A stretch of DNA of 64,000 nt, taken from assembly GCA_964410665.1 (NCBI GenBank), contig CAYPIE010000002.1:62001-126000 (forward strand). Reading direction: 5' to 3'. Below the pieces are notes generated by a model. The model was not told the DNA's origin, did not search any database, and saw only the letters and a list, made by a program, of their open reading frames with translations. Made by a program: the position numbers and the translations under genes. Below are positions 53,572 through 63,403 of the stretch, piece by piece (the stretch's first letter is position 1; each line of letters begins with the position of its first letter). This DNA is from CAYPIE01 sp964410665. Its GTDB lineage: Bacteria > Planctomycetota > Planctomycetia > Gemmatales > Gemmataceae.

Positions 53572-55086
53572 CTATGAACCTCCATCTTCTGGCCATGGGC
53601 CAGCTAGTTTCATGTACTCAGGTGACTCTAGAACTCCTGGATCGGAGATGCCCACTTGTTGGCTGCGCTGCTCCCAACGTCGTGCCCAGTGCGGAGCGGT
53701 CAGTGTCACCCTTTCTTGACGAGGATCCCAAAACAGAACCCGATCCTCTCGATAACTCTGCTCAGCCATGCATAAGGTGATCTGAGTCGCGGCATTCCGT
53801 TGGAGTGGGCTCAAAACACCCGTTTGCTCCCCACGAATACAAGCGATCAAGTTTTCCCATAAGGCTCGGGTCGCGAAGCGTGGCGATTCCACGGCCACCG
53901 AAATCACACTAGGTAATCGAATGGTGTCGCACTTCCCCGTGTATTTCCCGCCTTTTGGTTGATCGCCAATCGAGTCAAATCCGGTCGAGGTAAACTGCAG
54001 TGTTCCAAAACGTCCACGAATAAATGGATCCCTTGTAACGCTCGAAAGGCTGCTTGCCTGTAATACTAATTGACATCCTTTCAAATAATCGGCAATCACC
54101 GTCAGTGTATCAGGGGTTTGTCGCTGATCCTGCTCGAGGTAGATACCTCCTGATGCCACCACTTTGGCGGGTAAAGCCAGCTCGGTCGCCGAATTGAGCT
54201 CCATGGCTGACCGATAAAGGAAATCGCTAAACAGTCCTGCAGAAAAAGCCCAATGACAACGCCAATGCGCATAAGTCGCCCGGTCGAACGGAAGTTTCGG
54301 AGCTAATGGACTGCCCCCACACACGGAAAACCGATGACCGAGGAACATATCCCAGTCGATCGTCTGCGGATTCTGGGACAGCCTCAGCGGATAGTAACGT
54401 GCATGTCCACGAATGTCGTTCCGGAACACCCCTGCTTGAGCCATGGAAACTGGACCGATCCTGCCAGATTCGATCCACGCTGCAGCTTGCTGCCAAACCG
54501 GATTGGCTAACGAGGGTACCCCTACGATCATGATCCGTGCGCTGGAATTGATCGCTCGAACGACCGCGACTGCCTCATCCGCAGTACGGGTCATGGGCGA
54601 CTCACAATAGATGTGTTTTCCAGCAGTCGCAGCATCAATCGCCATGCGTGCATGCCAGTGATCTGGAGTGGCTATGCAGACGAGATCCACATCCGAGCGA
54701 TCCAGGAGACGCCGATAGTCTTTGACCACACGGGATGAGTCATTGGGATTGAGCCCTACCCGTTGCGCGGAAGGATACAAACCTTGTGCGTAGCGTCGTT
54801 CATACGAATGGCGGCCGTTATGGATCCACAGGGTGGTCTCTTCCCCATCCCAAACATCACACACTCCGACCGCTGTGATCGGATAGCCCACGCGAGCGAG
54901 TCGACTGACAATATCGAGATGTGCTTGGCCGCGTGCACCGACTCCAATAAAACCAACCCCCAAACGCTCGTTGGCACCGGATACACGTGTATAGGCTGCC
55001 GCCTGAAGAGTGAGTGCAGCTCCGGCGGCAGCCGACTGACGAAGAAAGTGCCTGCGGTCCAGCGAAGATTGCGTGGATGGATCCAT
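53572..55086 (-). CDS. Gfo/Idh/MocA-family protein lacking the catalytic residues
   Basis: A 504-residue exported Rossmann-fold protein of the Gfo/Idh/MocA family, with a twin-arginine leader (RRHFLRQSAAAGAAL) and GVGFIGVGARGQAHL nucleotide-binding motif. The usual EKP lysine is serine (E162-S163-P, reading CESPMTR). The histidine of the D-x3-H motif (D288 ... R292, reading SDFLYR) is arginine, whereas the neighbouring paralogue has both. It is thus probably a pseudoenzyme or binding protein. AAAGGATCGTT precedes the ATG at 55086. It lies 95 bases after the paralogue in the same direction, and the two share 'ESPEYMKLAGPW'/'EPPEYMKLRGPW' C-termini, so they arose by duplication. Confidence 0.82.
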   Translation of the reverse strand: MDPSTQSSLDRRHFLRQSAAAGAALTLQAAAYTRVSGANERLGVGFIGVGARGQAHLDIVSRLARVGYPITAVGVCDVWDGEETTLWIHNGRHSYERRYAQGLYPSAQRVGLNPNDSSRVVKDYRRLLDRSDVDLVCIATPDHWHARMAIDAATAGKHIYCESPMTRTADEAVAVVRAINSSARIMIVGVPSLANPVWQQAAAWIESGRIGPVSMAQAGVFRNDIRGHARYYPLRLSQNPQTIDWDMFLGHRFSVCGGSPLAPKLPFDRATYAHWRCHWAFSAGLFSDFLYRSAMELNSATELALPAKVVASGGIYLEQDQRQTPDTLTVIADYLKGCQLVLQASSLSSVTRDPFIRGRFGTLQFTSTGFDSIGDQPKGGKYTGKCDTIRLPSVISVAVESPRFATRALWENLIACIRGEQTGVLSPLQRNAATQITLCMAEQSYREDRVLFWDPRQERVTLTAPHWARRWEQRSQQVGISDPGVLESPEYMKLAGPWPEDGGS

Positions 55087-55181
55087 AACGATCCTTTTCG
55101 GTGTACGCAAGGAGTCAATCGGGGGAGCCGTTCGCTGTGAAATGTCGCGGCTCCCCGGAACTCGTCTGGACCGTATCCGGA

Positions 55182-56708
55182 TCAGGCATCGGCAGGATCA
55201 ACTCCATCGATCCACGGGCCGCGCAGCTTCATATACTCCGGCGGCTCGAGCAGACTACCCTTCTCACCCGCCTTCCAGCCGAGAACATGGTTTGGTTGGC
55301 CACGTTTCTTCGAGCGGGTCTCCCAGTTCGTCGCCCAAGAGGCATCCGCATCGACAGGCTTGCGCTGCTCGGCATCCCACAACAACGCTCGTCCTTGCCG
55401 ATAACTCAACACCCCCATCGCCACGGTGGTGAATGCTGCAGCACCCAGAGCTGGCGTGCTGAGGGTGTCCCGTTGACGATCCCGCACACACTGCAGGTAA
55501 TTGTCCCACAAGGCGTAGGTGTCATTTCCCTTGAGTCCACCCGGTACAAACTCACCTTCGCGACTCAGTTGACCGGTGGGACCTCGGGGTGCATCTGAGA
55601 TATTTTGCGGCAAGATTCTGTATCCGAACTGTCCCTTGACGTTCTCAAACACCAACGTTCCAGTGTGACCGCGGATGCATTCTTCAATCCGGTGATCGTT
55701 ACACATGGTTGCTGTGACGATTACTTGGCAACCCTCATGATAATCGGCGACCACGGTGGCCACATCGGGCACATCCCGACCGTCATACTCCATATAAATC
55801 CCACCACCACCGACCACGCGGCCGGGATAACGGACACCGACAGCAGCGATAAGATGGGTGGTTTGATGGACAAATAAGTCTGTGTACATCCCTCCACCGA
55901 AGGGCCAGTAGCAACGCCATTGTGCCCACACTGCGCGGTCAAACGGCATCTCTTTGGGGGTAGGCCCAAGCTTTTCGCCGTTCACATCGAACTGATACCC
56001 GAGCCACATGTCCCAATCGATGGTCTTTGGGGTCATCCCTTTCTTGAGAGGATAATACCGCCACTGTCCCACGGTCGAGTTGCGATAGTAGCTGGTTTGA
56101 GCCTGCATGATCTTGCCGATGTTGCCTTGCGAGATATACTCTTGGGCCATCCGCCAAGTGGGGTCGGCCATCGATTGAACCCCCACGGTCATCACCCGGT
56201 CGGTTTTGTTCCAGGTGTCGACGATCGCATGGGCTTCTTCAATGGTTCGAGTCATCGGCTTTTCGCAATAGACATCCTTCCCTGCGATCATGGCATCGAT
56301 GGCCATCTTCGCATGCCAATGATCGGGGGTAGCTACACACACAACATCAGCATCTTTCAGCTCAAGGAGCTTGCGATAATCCTTATTGACCCGACTCTTA
56401 TCATCGGGGTTCAGACCACATCGTTTCGCGGTCGGATACAGCCCGCGACCTTTGCCACGGCCAAGTTCCTGATCCCCGTCCCAAACGTCACACACTCCGA
56501 CGGGACGCACCCCCTTCTTCTCCTGTTGCATCTGCAAAACCACATCCACGTGTTGCTGACAACGGCCCCCAACCCCAAGGAAGGCGACCCCTAACGCTTC
56601 ATTGGCTCCAAGCACTCGAGCGTAGCTGTTGGCCGTCAAAGTTAAGGCAGCACCCGCGGCGGCCGAGGTGCGAAGAAAGTCCCGACGATTGACGTTACTC
56701 TCTGACAT
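55182..56708 (-). CDS. Exported Gfo/Idh/MocA-family oxidoreductase
   Basis: A 508-residue NAD(P)-dependent oxidoreductase-type protein with a twin-arginine leader (NRRDFLRTSAAAGAAL). It has the glycine-rich dinucleotide motif GVAFLGVGGRCQQHV, the DVWDGDQEL and VCVATPDHWHAKM segments, the EKP motif (K150 in CEKPMTR) and the D277-x3-H281 pair (YTDLFVH). In this family K and H are the catalytic residues, acting on sugar or inositol derivatives. Substrate is unknown; in planctomycetes such genes sit among carbohydrate degradation genes, as here. It is first of the pair and a DUF1549/DUF1553 gene lies 287 bases upstream on the same strand; that gap holds no gene I can support. Confidence 0.85.
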   Translation of the reverse strand: MSESNVNRRDFLRTSAAAGAALTLTANSYARVLGANEALGVAFLGVGGRCQQHVDVVLQMQQEKKGVRPVGVCDVWDGDQELGRGKGRGLYPTAKRCGLNPDDKSRVNKDYRKLLELKDADVVCVATPDHWHAKMAIDAMIAGKDVYCEKPMTRTIEEAHAIVDTWNKTDRVMTVGVQSMADPTWRMAQEYISQGNIGKIMQAQTSYYRNSTVGQWRYYPLKKGMTPKTIDWDMWLGYQFDVNGEKLGPTPKEMPFDRAVWAQWRCYWPFGGGMYTDLFVHQTTHLIAAVGVRYPGRVVGGGGIYMEYDGRDVPDVATVVADYHEGCQVIVTATMCNDHRIEECIRGHTGTLVFENVKGQFGYRILPQNISDAPRGPTGQLSREGEFVPGGLKGNDTYALWDNYLQCVRDRQRDTLSTPALGAAAFTTVAMGVLSYRQGRALLWDAEQRKPVDADASWATNWETRSKKRGQPNHVLGWKAGEKGSLLEPPEYMKLRGPWIDGVDPADA

Positions 56709-56995
56709 CTCCGTACTCCTTGTGCAAGAAAGGTGTGACTCCAGTAAACCCCCTTTTCACCAACCTGTCCACCAAGAAACGCGATCGGAAGCGGACATCT
56801 TCTGCAAAACCGATGGTGTTGGTTCACAAGTGCGTGGGACGCAGCGGCTCCGGGATTCTCATCGACCGACTTGCACGTGCTGGGTTGACTGGAACGAATC
56901 GACTCGCTGCACCGTTCGTGGTTACCGCCCATGCAATCGGAATTCACTCCCCGCTGGCCAAGATCTAACGCTCTTTCCCAATGGGATATCCCCAC

Positions 56996-59845
56996 TCAAG
57001 GGCGTGCTAAAAACTCGTCAAGATTCAGTAGGACATTCCCCATCACCGTCCATGCTGCCGCCCGTGCCGGCTCGACGCCAGGTGGAAGTGATCCCAAAGG
57101 GTTGGTTGCGACTTGAAGAGCATCTTGCGGCTCCTTGTGATAGTGCTCTTCTAGTCCAGCGTAGAGTTCTATCAGGCGCGTTGATTCCGATTCACTCGGA
57201 GAACGGCTGAGACAGAGCTTGAAGAGATAACCGATGCGTGCGCGCAGCGAGTCGGTTTCGAGGGCAAGCACTCGGCGGGCGAGCCCCTGCGCGGCCTCGA
57301 GGAACACCGGATCATTTAAAGTCACCAGGGCTTGCAGCGGGGTATTGGTGCGTAAGCGCCGGATGGTGCATACTTCTCGACTGGGGGCATCAAACGTGAG
57401 CATTGATGGGTAAGGGGTGGTTCGGCGAATCTTTGTATACAGTCCGCGGCGATAGCGATCCTCCCCGGGACTCGGATTCCAATCGGTCGAGCCGCCAAAT
57501 GCAGCTTTGAGTCCGAGTTTCGGTTGCGGTGGGCGGACGGAAGGTCCAAACATCTTGCGGCTCAGCAGTCCCCCGACAGCCAAGGCCTGATCGCGAATCA
57601 TCTCAGCAGATAATCGAAAACGAGGGCCTCGGCTTAGGAATCGGTTTTTGGGATCCCGATCAACTGCAATGCTCCCCGATTGCCGCGAAGTTTGGGCATA
57701 AGTGGCTGATAATACAATTCGACGTACAAGATGCTTCGTATCCCAACCAGACTTGAGCAATTCTACGGCAAGATAGTCAAGGAGTGCTGGATGGGAGGGC
57801 AGCTCCCCTTGAACGCCAAAATCTTCGCTCGTTTCAACCAAACCAGTGCCAAAGAGTTGCTCCCAAATGCGATTGACGGTAACCCGCGCGGTCAGGGGAT
57901 TTTCCGGACTGATCAACCAGGTTGCCAGGCCCAACCGGTCTGCTTGTACTCCACTTGGCAAGGGATGAAAGGAATCGAGCACTCCAGGAGCAACCTCCTC
58001 CCCTTGGACCAGGTAATTTCCTCGAATGTGAATGTAGGTTTTTCGTCGCTGTGCGGCGTCTAATTCCCGCAAGATCGGTGTCTTCACCTTTGCCAACTGG
58101 TCGAGTTCTCCACGCAGCTTGGCAAGACGTTGGGCTTGGGGACCTTCTCGACGTACTTGCTTTCGATAATATTTTTCGCGTTCAGAGTGATCTTCGACCA
58201 CCATCATCTGAGCGCTTGTAGGTATTTGTAGGGCGAGGCTGGGATCGGGAATCTTGCGAACCGTTCGGACCCAAAGCGGTTTTCGATCTGCATCCAGGAT
58301 CACAATACGAAAGTGGTCGAGCCGTTTCTCAAGGTCTCCGTCGGTACGATTCCACACTAGGATCTTGTCAATCGGGAAGGCTTCGCCCAGATCGACTTCC
58401 CACCAAGGCTGATCGCTCGTATCGGTATGCGTCGTCGAACGACCCTGGAAATAATCCCCATCACGGTTACCGTCGATAGCACGCTGCGGGATCCCCTCAT
58501 ATGCAGTACTCACCTGCTGGGCTACCCCTGCCAGAGCAACATTTTCTCCTCGAGCGAGGACTTCGACCTCAGCCAGATGGAGGACCTTCGCGTTCCCAAG
58601 GAGCTCGATGCGGACGTATCGACCAAGCAAATCTCCCCTCGGGAAAGGTGGATTCGCTTGGCTTGGCTTGGCGATCTGGCGTTCAAGCTTCTCGATCGCA
58701 GCCAGCAATCCGTTGCGACGCCCCCGAACACTCCCAGGATAGGTCGAAATCGTGGGTGCTTCATTACCCCGGTCAGCATCCGCGGTGTTGTTGAAGATCG
58801 CAAAAAGGCGATAGTACTCTGCCTGAGTAATCGGGTCATATTTATGAGTATGACATTGGGCACAGCCTACGGTCAGCCCCATCCAGGTTTGGAAGGTCGT
58901 GTTGACCCGGTCTACCACCGCAGCAACTCGGAACTCTTCATCGTTGGTACCCCCTTCGCTGTTGGTCATGGTGTTGCGATGAAAGGCCGTCGCGATGCGC
59001 TGCTGGTCAGTTGGATGGTCAAGGAGGTCACCTGCGAGTTGCTCAATCGTAAAACTATCGAACGGTTTATTGGCGTTCAGTGCTTGGATAAGCCAATCTC
59101 GGTACAGCCAGATCGTCCGCTCTGGATCTTGGGCATAACCTGCAGAGTCGGCATATCGTGCGAGATCCAACCAAACGCGAGCCCATCGTTCGCCGAACGC
59201 TGGCGATGCCAGGAGGCGATCAACGACTTGTGCACGAGCAACTGGCGATGGATCTTTCAGAAAGGCATCGATCTCTTCGATTGTGGGCGGCAACCCAGTG
59301 AGATCAAGTGTCACTCGGCGAAGCCAAACGGCAGGAGCTGCAGGTTGTGAAGGATGTAAGTCTGCTGACTGCAAGCGGGCTAAGACAAACGCATCGAACG
59401 GATCGCGTAGCCAAGCTGGGTTGATGACGGACGGTGGTCTCTGTTGTTCCGGTACTCGAAACGACCAGTGACGCTCATACTTGGCACCCTGGTCAATCCA
59501 CTGGCGAAGGCGGTCAATCTGGGAATTGGTTAACGGCTTGTGACTGCCTGGTGGAGGCATTCGTCGTGATGATTGCCTCGCGGTCACCCGAGCCAACAAC
59601 GCACTCTCCTCCGACCGACCTGGAACAACGGCGCTGGCACCTGAAGGCAGGACTGTGATCGCTCCGGACCGGCGGTCTAGCCTTAAACCCGCCTGTCGTT
59701 CGGCCGCATCTGGGCCATGACATTGAAAACAATGCTTGGCTAAAATCGGTTGGATTTCACGAGAAAAATCGATCGCATTCGGGGAGGACAGCGCGAAGGT
59801 ATTAACGACATTGGCGATCAATGCGATAAAGAGACCGCAGGACAT
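56996..59845 (-). CDS. PSCyt1-DUF1549-DUF1553 exported cytochrome-type protein
   Basis: A 949-residue planctomycete secreted protein. It has a signal peptide (about 1-20), a PSCyt1 heme-binding domain (C39-x2-C42-H), DUF1549 (PSCyt2, about 140-350, with a second CxxCH near residue 327), and DUF1553 (PSD1, about 620-900). A discoidin/F5-8-type-C galactose-binding-like domain is inserted between them (about 415-530, ..GRYVRIELLG.., ..QPWWEVDLG..). The role is not established; such proteins are encoded with sulfatase and sugar-degradation genes. The ATG at 59845 is used; the TTG at 59857 is less likely. TGAGG lies upstream. It is divergent from the PhoD-like gene. Confidence 0.85.
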   Translation of the reverse strand: MSCGLFIALIANVVNTFALSSPNAIDFSREIQPILAKHCFQCHGPDAAERQAGLRLDRRSGAITVLPSGASAVVPGRSEESALLARVTARQSSRRMPPPGSHKPLTNSQIDRLRQWIDQGAKYERHWSFRVPEQQRPPSVINPAWLRDPFDAFVLARLQSADLHPSQPAAPAVWLRRVTLDLTGLPPTIEEIDAFLKDPSPVARAQVVDRLLASPAFGERWARVWLDLARYADSAGYAQDPERTIWLYRDWLIQALNANKPFDSFTIEQLAGDLLDHPTDQQRIATAFHRNTMTNSEGGTNDEEFRVAAVVDRVNTTFQTWMGLTVGCAQCHTHKYDPITQAEYYRLFAIFNNTADADRGNEAPTISTYPGSVRGRRNGLLAAIEKLERQIAKPSQANPPFPRGDLLGRYVRIELLGNAKVLHLAEVEVLARGENVALAGVAQQVSTAYEGIPQRAIDGNRDGDYFQGRSTTHTDTSDQPWWEVDLGEAFPIDKILVWNRTDGDLEKRLDHFRIVILDADRKPLWVRTVRKIPDPSLALQIPTSAQMMVVEDHSEREKYYRKQVRREGPQAQRLAKLRGELDQLAKVKTPILRELDAAQRRKTYIHIRGNYLVQGEEVAPGVLDSFHPLPSGVQADRLGLATWLISPENPLTARVTVNRIWEQLFGTGLVETSEDFGVQGELPSHPALLDYLAVELLKSGWDTKHLVRRIVLSATYAQTSRQSGSIAVDRDPKNRFLSRGPRFRLSAEMIRDQALAVGGLLSRKMFGPSVRPPQPKLGLKAAFGGSTDWNPSPGEDRYRRGLYTKIRRTTPYPSMLTFDAPSREVCTIRRLRTNTPLQALVTLNDPVFLEAAQGLARRVLALETDSLRARIGYLFKLCLSRSPSESESTRLIELYAGLEEHYHKEPQDALQVATNPLGSLPPGVEPARAAAWTVMGNVLLNLDEFLARP

Positions 59846-59980
59846 GACAAACCTCAATACTTGTGTTGTCGGCTAGCTGGCGGGAAAACAAGCGGCGTGA
59901 TCAACTTCCTCATGGTATCATCTTCGCGCAGCGTCAACACCACAGGAATATCGTTCTCTTGACTTTGCTCAAGGTGACTC

Positions 59981-61597
59981 ATGCACCAGACATACGTTGG
60001 ATTCCTCGCTGTGATCATGTCTTTGGGAACAGTCTGGTGGGATGGTGCCTTCGGGCAAGCGGTGGAATTGCCGAATCAATACAAACGTGTTCACCAGAAT
60101 TTGCTCAAGCAGATCCTCCGAAGAAAGCTTGATCAGGCCGTTATCCGGGCCAAAAAGTTCCTCGAGCAATACCCTGAGGATGCGGAAACCTGGTTTATTC
60201 TGGCAGTGGCTGAATGTCAACAAGGGAACCTTGACCAGGCGAGTGATTCTGCACGCCGTGCTCTTCAGCACGGACTTCCAGCAAGCCGGTTTGCTTGCAC
60301 CAATATGCTTGGAATCGAAAAACTTCACACGTTGAAGAGCTTTCAGGATGTGCTCCAACCTTTCAAAGTTCAACCAGTCCATGGTCCGATGCTGGGGGAT
60401 CTGCGAGCGACTCGTGTCTCCGTTTGGATTCGCACCCTGGAACGCTCGAAAGTCCGAGTGATTGTTTGGCCGGACTCAGAACCGCAACGAATGATTCCCT
60501 CCGCAACGGTTCAGACTTCTGCCTCGGAAGATTTCACGGCAAAGATTCGTGTCGCTGGATTGAAACCGGATACCGCTTATCATTATCGCATCGAGATAAA
60601 CGGTCAGCTCGGGAAAGCGACATTTCGCTTCCGCACTCCTGGGCCTGCAAAGGAAGGCATACGCTTACGGATCGCGTTTGGAGGAGGAGCTGGCTACGTC
60701 CCTCCGAACGAGTCAGTCTGGAGCACCATCCGTGACCAGAAGCCTGACCTACTGTTTCTGCTGGGTGACAACGTTTATATCGACGATCCAACCACACCGC
60801 AGATGCAGCGGTATTGTTACTATCGTCGTCAATCGCGTCCCGAATTTCGCCGGTTGGTAGCAGAGATCCCGGTATACTCGATCTGGGATGATCATGACTT
60901 CGGAACAAATGATTGTTCGGGTGGACCAGCCATTGAACACCCCACATGGAAACGGAGCGTTTATCACATTTTTCGCCGCAATTGGGTGAACCCTGCCTAC
61001 GGCGGAGGAGATGATCACCCAGGCTGTTACTACGATTTTTCGCTTGGCGATATTCACTTTGTGATGCTGGATGGGCGGTACTATCGGGATCCGAATGCCC
61101 ACCCTCCTTCGATGCTTGGCCCAGTGCAACGAACATGGCTTTTGGAAACGTTAAAGCGATCGGAGGGGAAATTCCGGATCCTCTGTTCACCGGTACCGTG
61201 GGTGTATCGAGCGAAAGGTGATAGCAAAGATACATGGAATGGTTTTCGAGAGGAACGGACTGAGATCTTTGACTGGCTTTTTGAAAAGCAGATTCCAGGA
61301 GTTTTCTTACTCTCTGCAGACCGTCATCGCTCGGACCTATGGAAGATCGACCGTTCGAAGGGCTATAGCCTCTATGAAGCTTGTAGCTCCCGGCTCACCA
61401 ACCAACATGTCCACCGGACCATGAAACAAGCATTGTTCTCGTACAATGCCAAGCAATCGTTTGGGCTACTTGATTTGGATACGACCTTGGCCAACCCTCA
61501 AATTATCTATCGGATTATCTCGATCGATGGTGAGGAAGTGTACCAACATAAGCTTTGCGGTACGCAACTCGGCCACCCGAAATCCGCCCGCGAATGA
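59981..61597 (+). CDS. Exported PhoD-like metallophosphatase with TPR N-terminus
   Basis: A 538-residue protein with a signal peptide (about 1-25) and a short helical TPR-like repeat (about 30-105). A fibronectin/Ig-like domain (about 130-220) comes next, and then a PhoD-type metallophosphatase domain with LLGDNVYIDD, IWDDHDFGTND and HFVMLDGRYYRD motifs and a late SADRHRS motif. PhoD enzymes are Ca/Fe-dependent phosphodiesterases or monoesterases that release phosphate outside the cytoplasm. AAGGTGAC is just before the ATG. Substrate could be a sugar phosphate or teichoic-type polymer; not determinable. Divergent from the DUF1549 gene by 135 bases. Confidence 0.85.
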   Translation: MHQTYVGFLAVIMSLGTVWWDGAFGQAVELPNQYKRVHQNLLKQILRRKLDQAVIRAKKFLEQYPEDAETWFILAVAECQQGNLDQASDSARRALQHGLPASRFACTNMLGIEKLHTLKSFQDVLQPFKVQPVHGPMLGDLRATRVSVWIRTLERSKVRVIVWPDSEPQRMIPSATVQTSASEDFTAKIRVAGLKPDTAYHYRIEINGQLGKATFRFRTPGPAKEGIRLRIAFGGGAGYVPPNESVWSTIRDQKPDLLFLLGDNVYIDDPTTPQMQRYCYYRRQSRPEFRRLVAEIPVYSIWDDHDFGTNDCSGGPAIEHPTWKRSVYHIFRRNWVNPAYGGGDDHPGCYYDFSLGDIHFVMLDGRYYRDPNAHPPSMLGPVQRTWLLETLKRSEGKFRILCSPVPWVYRAKGDSKDTWNGFREERTEIFDWLFEKQIPGVFLLSADRHRSDLWKIDRSKGYSLYEACSSRLTNQHVHRTMKQALFSYNAKQSFGLLDLDTTLANPQIIYRIISIDGEEVYQHKLCGTQLGHPKSARE

Positions 61598-61699
61598 TTG
61601 TCGACCTGTCGAGGCTGTGATAGTTTCGCTTCGGGCCATTGAGGCCCGGATTGGTGGATCCATGTGGCTTGAAGCTCGAAAAGCGCTGGAGAGACGACG

Positions 61700-62296
61700 A
61701 TGAAGCAAGTCATGCTACCCAGTATCCTGGCCCTCGCCATGGTCGGGAACACCGTTGCCCAGGAAAGCGGCTTTCAACCGCTGTTTAACGGCAAGGACAT
61801 GAGTGAATTCGACCTGGTGCAGGTTGATAAAGAGACATTTTCGGTGAGCGATGGGACGATCTCCTGCACAGGAAAACCCAACGGTTACTTTGCCACGAAA
61901 AAGCCCTACAAGAACTACGTGCTCAAGTTCGACTTCCGCTATCCAGACAAACCTGGAAACTCCGGTTACTTGATTCATATTCAGGGTCCACCGAAGGTTT
62001 GGCCAGCGTGTATCGAAGTACAAGGGATGTACCAAAACATTTGCCAGATCTTCCCGATTGGCATGAAAGGCCCCCGTCCAGCTTATCCCAAGGACAAGGT
62101 TGCCAAGGCGGTCAAGAATCACCAAGAGTGGAACAGCGTCGAGATCATTGTGCAGGATGGTGTCATCACTTCGAAGCTGAACGGGGTGGAGATTGTTCGT
62201 TCGCCCAAGTATGATGTTAACGAAGGTCCTATCGGCTTCCAGTCCGAAGGAGCACCGATCGAATGGCGTAATCTTCGGATCAAACTTCTCGACTGA
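61700..62296 (+). CDS. DUF1080 (3-keto-disaccharide hydrolase family) protein
   Basis: A 198-residue exported protein with a signal peptide (about 1-20) and a jelly-roll DUF1080 domain. Markers are PLFNGKDMSEF at its start, FRYPDKPGNSGYLIHIQGPP, the IEVQGMY segment and the closing EGPIGFQSEGAPIEWRNLRI. The family, now called 3-keto-disaccharide hydrolase, cuts 3-keto glycosides formed by GFO-type oxidoreductases, fitting the Gfo/Idh/MocA genes nearby. Specificity here is unknown. A GGAGAGACGACG stretch precedes the ATG. Confidence 0.85.
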   Translation: MKQVMLPSILALAMVGNTVAQESGFQPLFNGKDMSEFDLVQVDKETFSVSDGTISCTGKPNGYFATKKPYKNYVLKFDFRYPDKPGNSGYLIHIQGPPKVWPACIEVQGMYQNICQIFPIGMKGPRPAYPKDKVAKAVKNHQEWNSVEIIVQDGVITSKLNGVEIVRSPKYDVNEGPIGFQSEGAPIEWRNLRIKLLD

Positions 62297-62330
62297 TCCG
62301 AGCTGAATCCTGCCTGCCTGAGGTTTCAAG

Positions 62331-62402
62331 GCCTGCCCGCGCATCCCCGGTTTTCCATTCCGTTGTGCCATGAGCAATGTTCGCGGGTAGGCAAGTAAAT
62401 GC
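62331..62402 (+). repeat. Imperfect inverted repeat upstream of the PSCyt1-LRR gene
   Basis: GCCTGCCCGCG (62331-62341) and CGCGGGTAGGC (62392-62402) pair at 10 of 11 positions across a 50-base loop, in the gap between the DUF1080 and PSCyt1-LRR genes. An mRNA structure between two genes of a transcript or a weak terminator is possible; no T-run follows. Confidence 0.3.
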
Positions 62403-62425
62403 ATGAGAATTTTTGAGGATACGCT

Positions 62426-63352
62426 ATGCGTCTGCTTTGTCTCCTCTGCCTCGGCGTTCATGGCATCACTGCCCAAGCTGAGGTCGATTTTGTAAAAAAC
62501 ATTCAGCCAATCTTTGAAGCAAAATGTCTGAAATGTCATGGGGCCGAGCGACCTCGCGCTGGTCTGTCCATGCACACGCGTGCGGCACTGATCAAAGGTG
62601 CGCGTGCAGGGGAAGTCATCGTGCTCGGCAAGCCCGACGAGAGTATTCTCGTCGAGCGGATTGGCCTCCCTGATGGCGATGAACTTCGTATGCCTCCAGA
62701 AGGTCAAGGGCTGACCAAGGATCAGCAACAGCTGGTTGCAGCTTGGATCCGGGAAGGAGCCAAATGGCCCAAGGAATTGGTGCTTAAAGATCCTGCCGAA
62801 CAAGGCGCTCCGAAAACTTCGAAAGTTGTCAAGGGTGTACCCATCACTGCCGAGGAGAAGGATGCGGTTGCCAAGTTACAGGCTGCCAACATCCTGGTAA
62901 TGCGGCTTGCGCAAAATACCAATCTCCTGCGCGTTGATTTTAGCCTCCGCCCAGATCTCTTGAACGAAGGTGTCCTCGCGGATCTCAAAGCGATGGCCAA
63001 CCTGAGCGAGCTTGACCTTGGTGGGACCTCGGTGAACGACGCCATGCTGGTTCACTTGGAACCGCTCGGCAACCTCACAAGATTGCATCTTGAGAAGACG
63101 CAGGTCAGTGATGAAGGGCTTGTCCACTTGAAGAAGCTGAGCAAACTAGAGTGGCTGAACCTCTATGGTACAACCGTGAGCGACGCTGGCCTACCACATC
63201 TCGAAGCCCTCCAACAACTCAAAAAGTTGTACCTGTGGCAGACGAAAGTCACTCCAGAGGGGGCAGCCAAGCTTAACGAAGCAGTGCCACAGCTGGAGAT
63301 TAATCTAGGCATTCGCACCAGAACGGAAGACAAAACGAGTAAACCCGAATAG
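62426..63352 (+). CDS. PSCyt1 cytochrome-type protein with leucine-rich repeats
   Basis: A 308-residue exported protein with a signal peptide (about 1-19), a planctomycete PSCyt1 domain with one heme-binding CxxCH (CLKCH near residue 36) and the ..LRMPPEGQGL.. motif. Leucine-rich repeats follow (about 170-290; repeats of LxxLxxLxLxxTxVxDxGLxxL with TSVNDAML, TQVSDEGL, TTVSDAGL, TKVTPEGA). This architecture is typical of planctomycetes and probably binds partners outside the cytoplasm; the heme role is assumed from the family. It follows DUF1080 in the same direction by 129 bases, so cotranscription is plausible. Confidence 0.82.
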   Translation: MRLLCLLCLGVHGITAQAEVDFVKNIQPIFEAKCLKCHGAERPRAGLSMHTRAALIKGARAGEVIVLGKPDESILVERIGLPDGDELRMPPEGQGLTKDQQQLVAAWIREGAKWPKELVLKDPAEQGAPKTSKVVKGVPITAEEKDAVAKLQAANILVMRLAQNTNLLRVDFSLRPDLLNEGVLADLKAMANLSELDLGGTSVNDAMLVHLEPLGNLTRLHLEKTQVSDEGLVHLKKLSKLEWLNLYGTTVSDAGLPHLEALQQLKKLYLWQTKVTPEGAAKLNEAVPQLEINLGIRTRTEDKTSKPE

Positions 63353-63403
63353 CTATGGTTCCAATCTAGCGGCAACTTGTGTAGTAGCCTTCTGGACTTC
63401 CCC

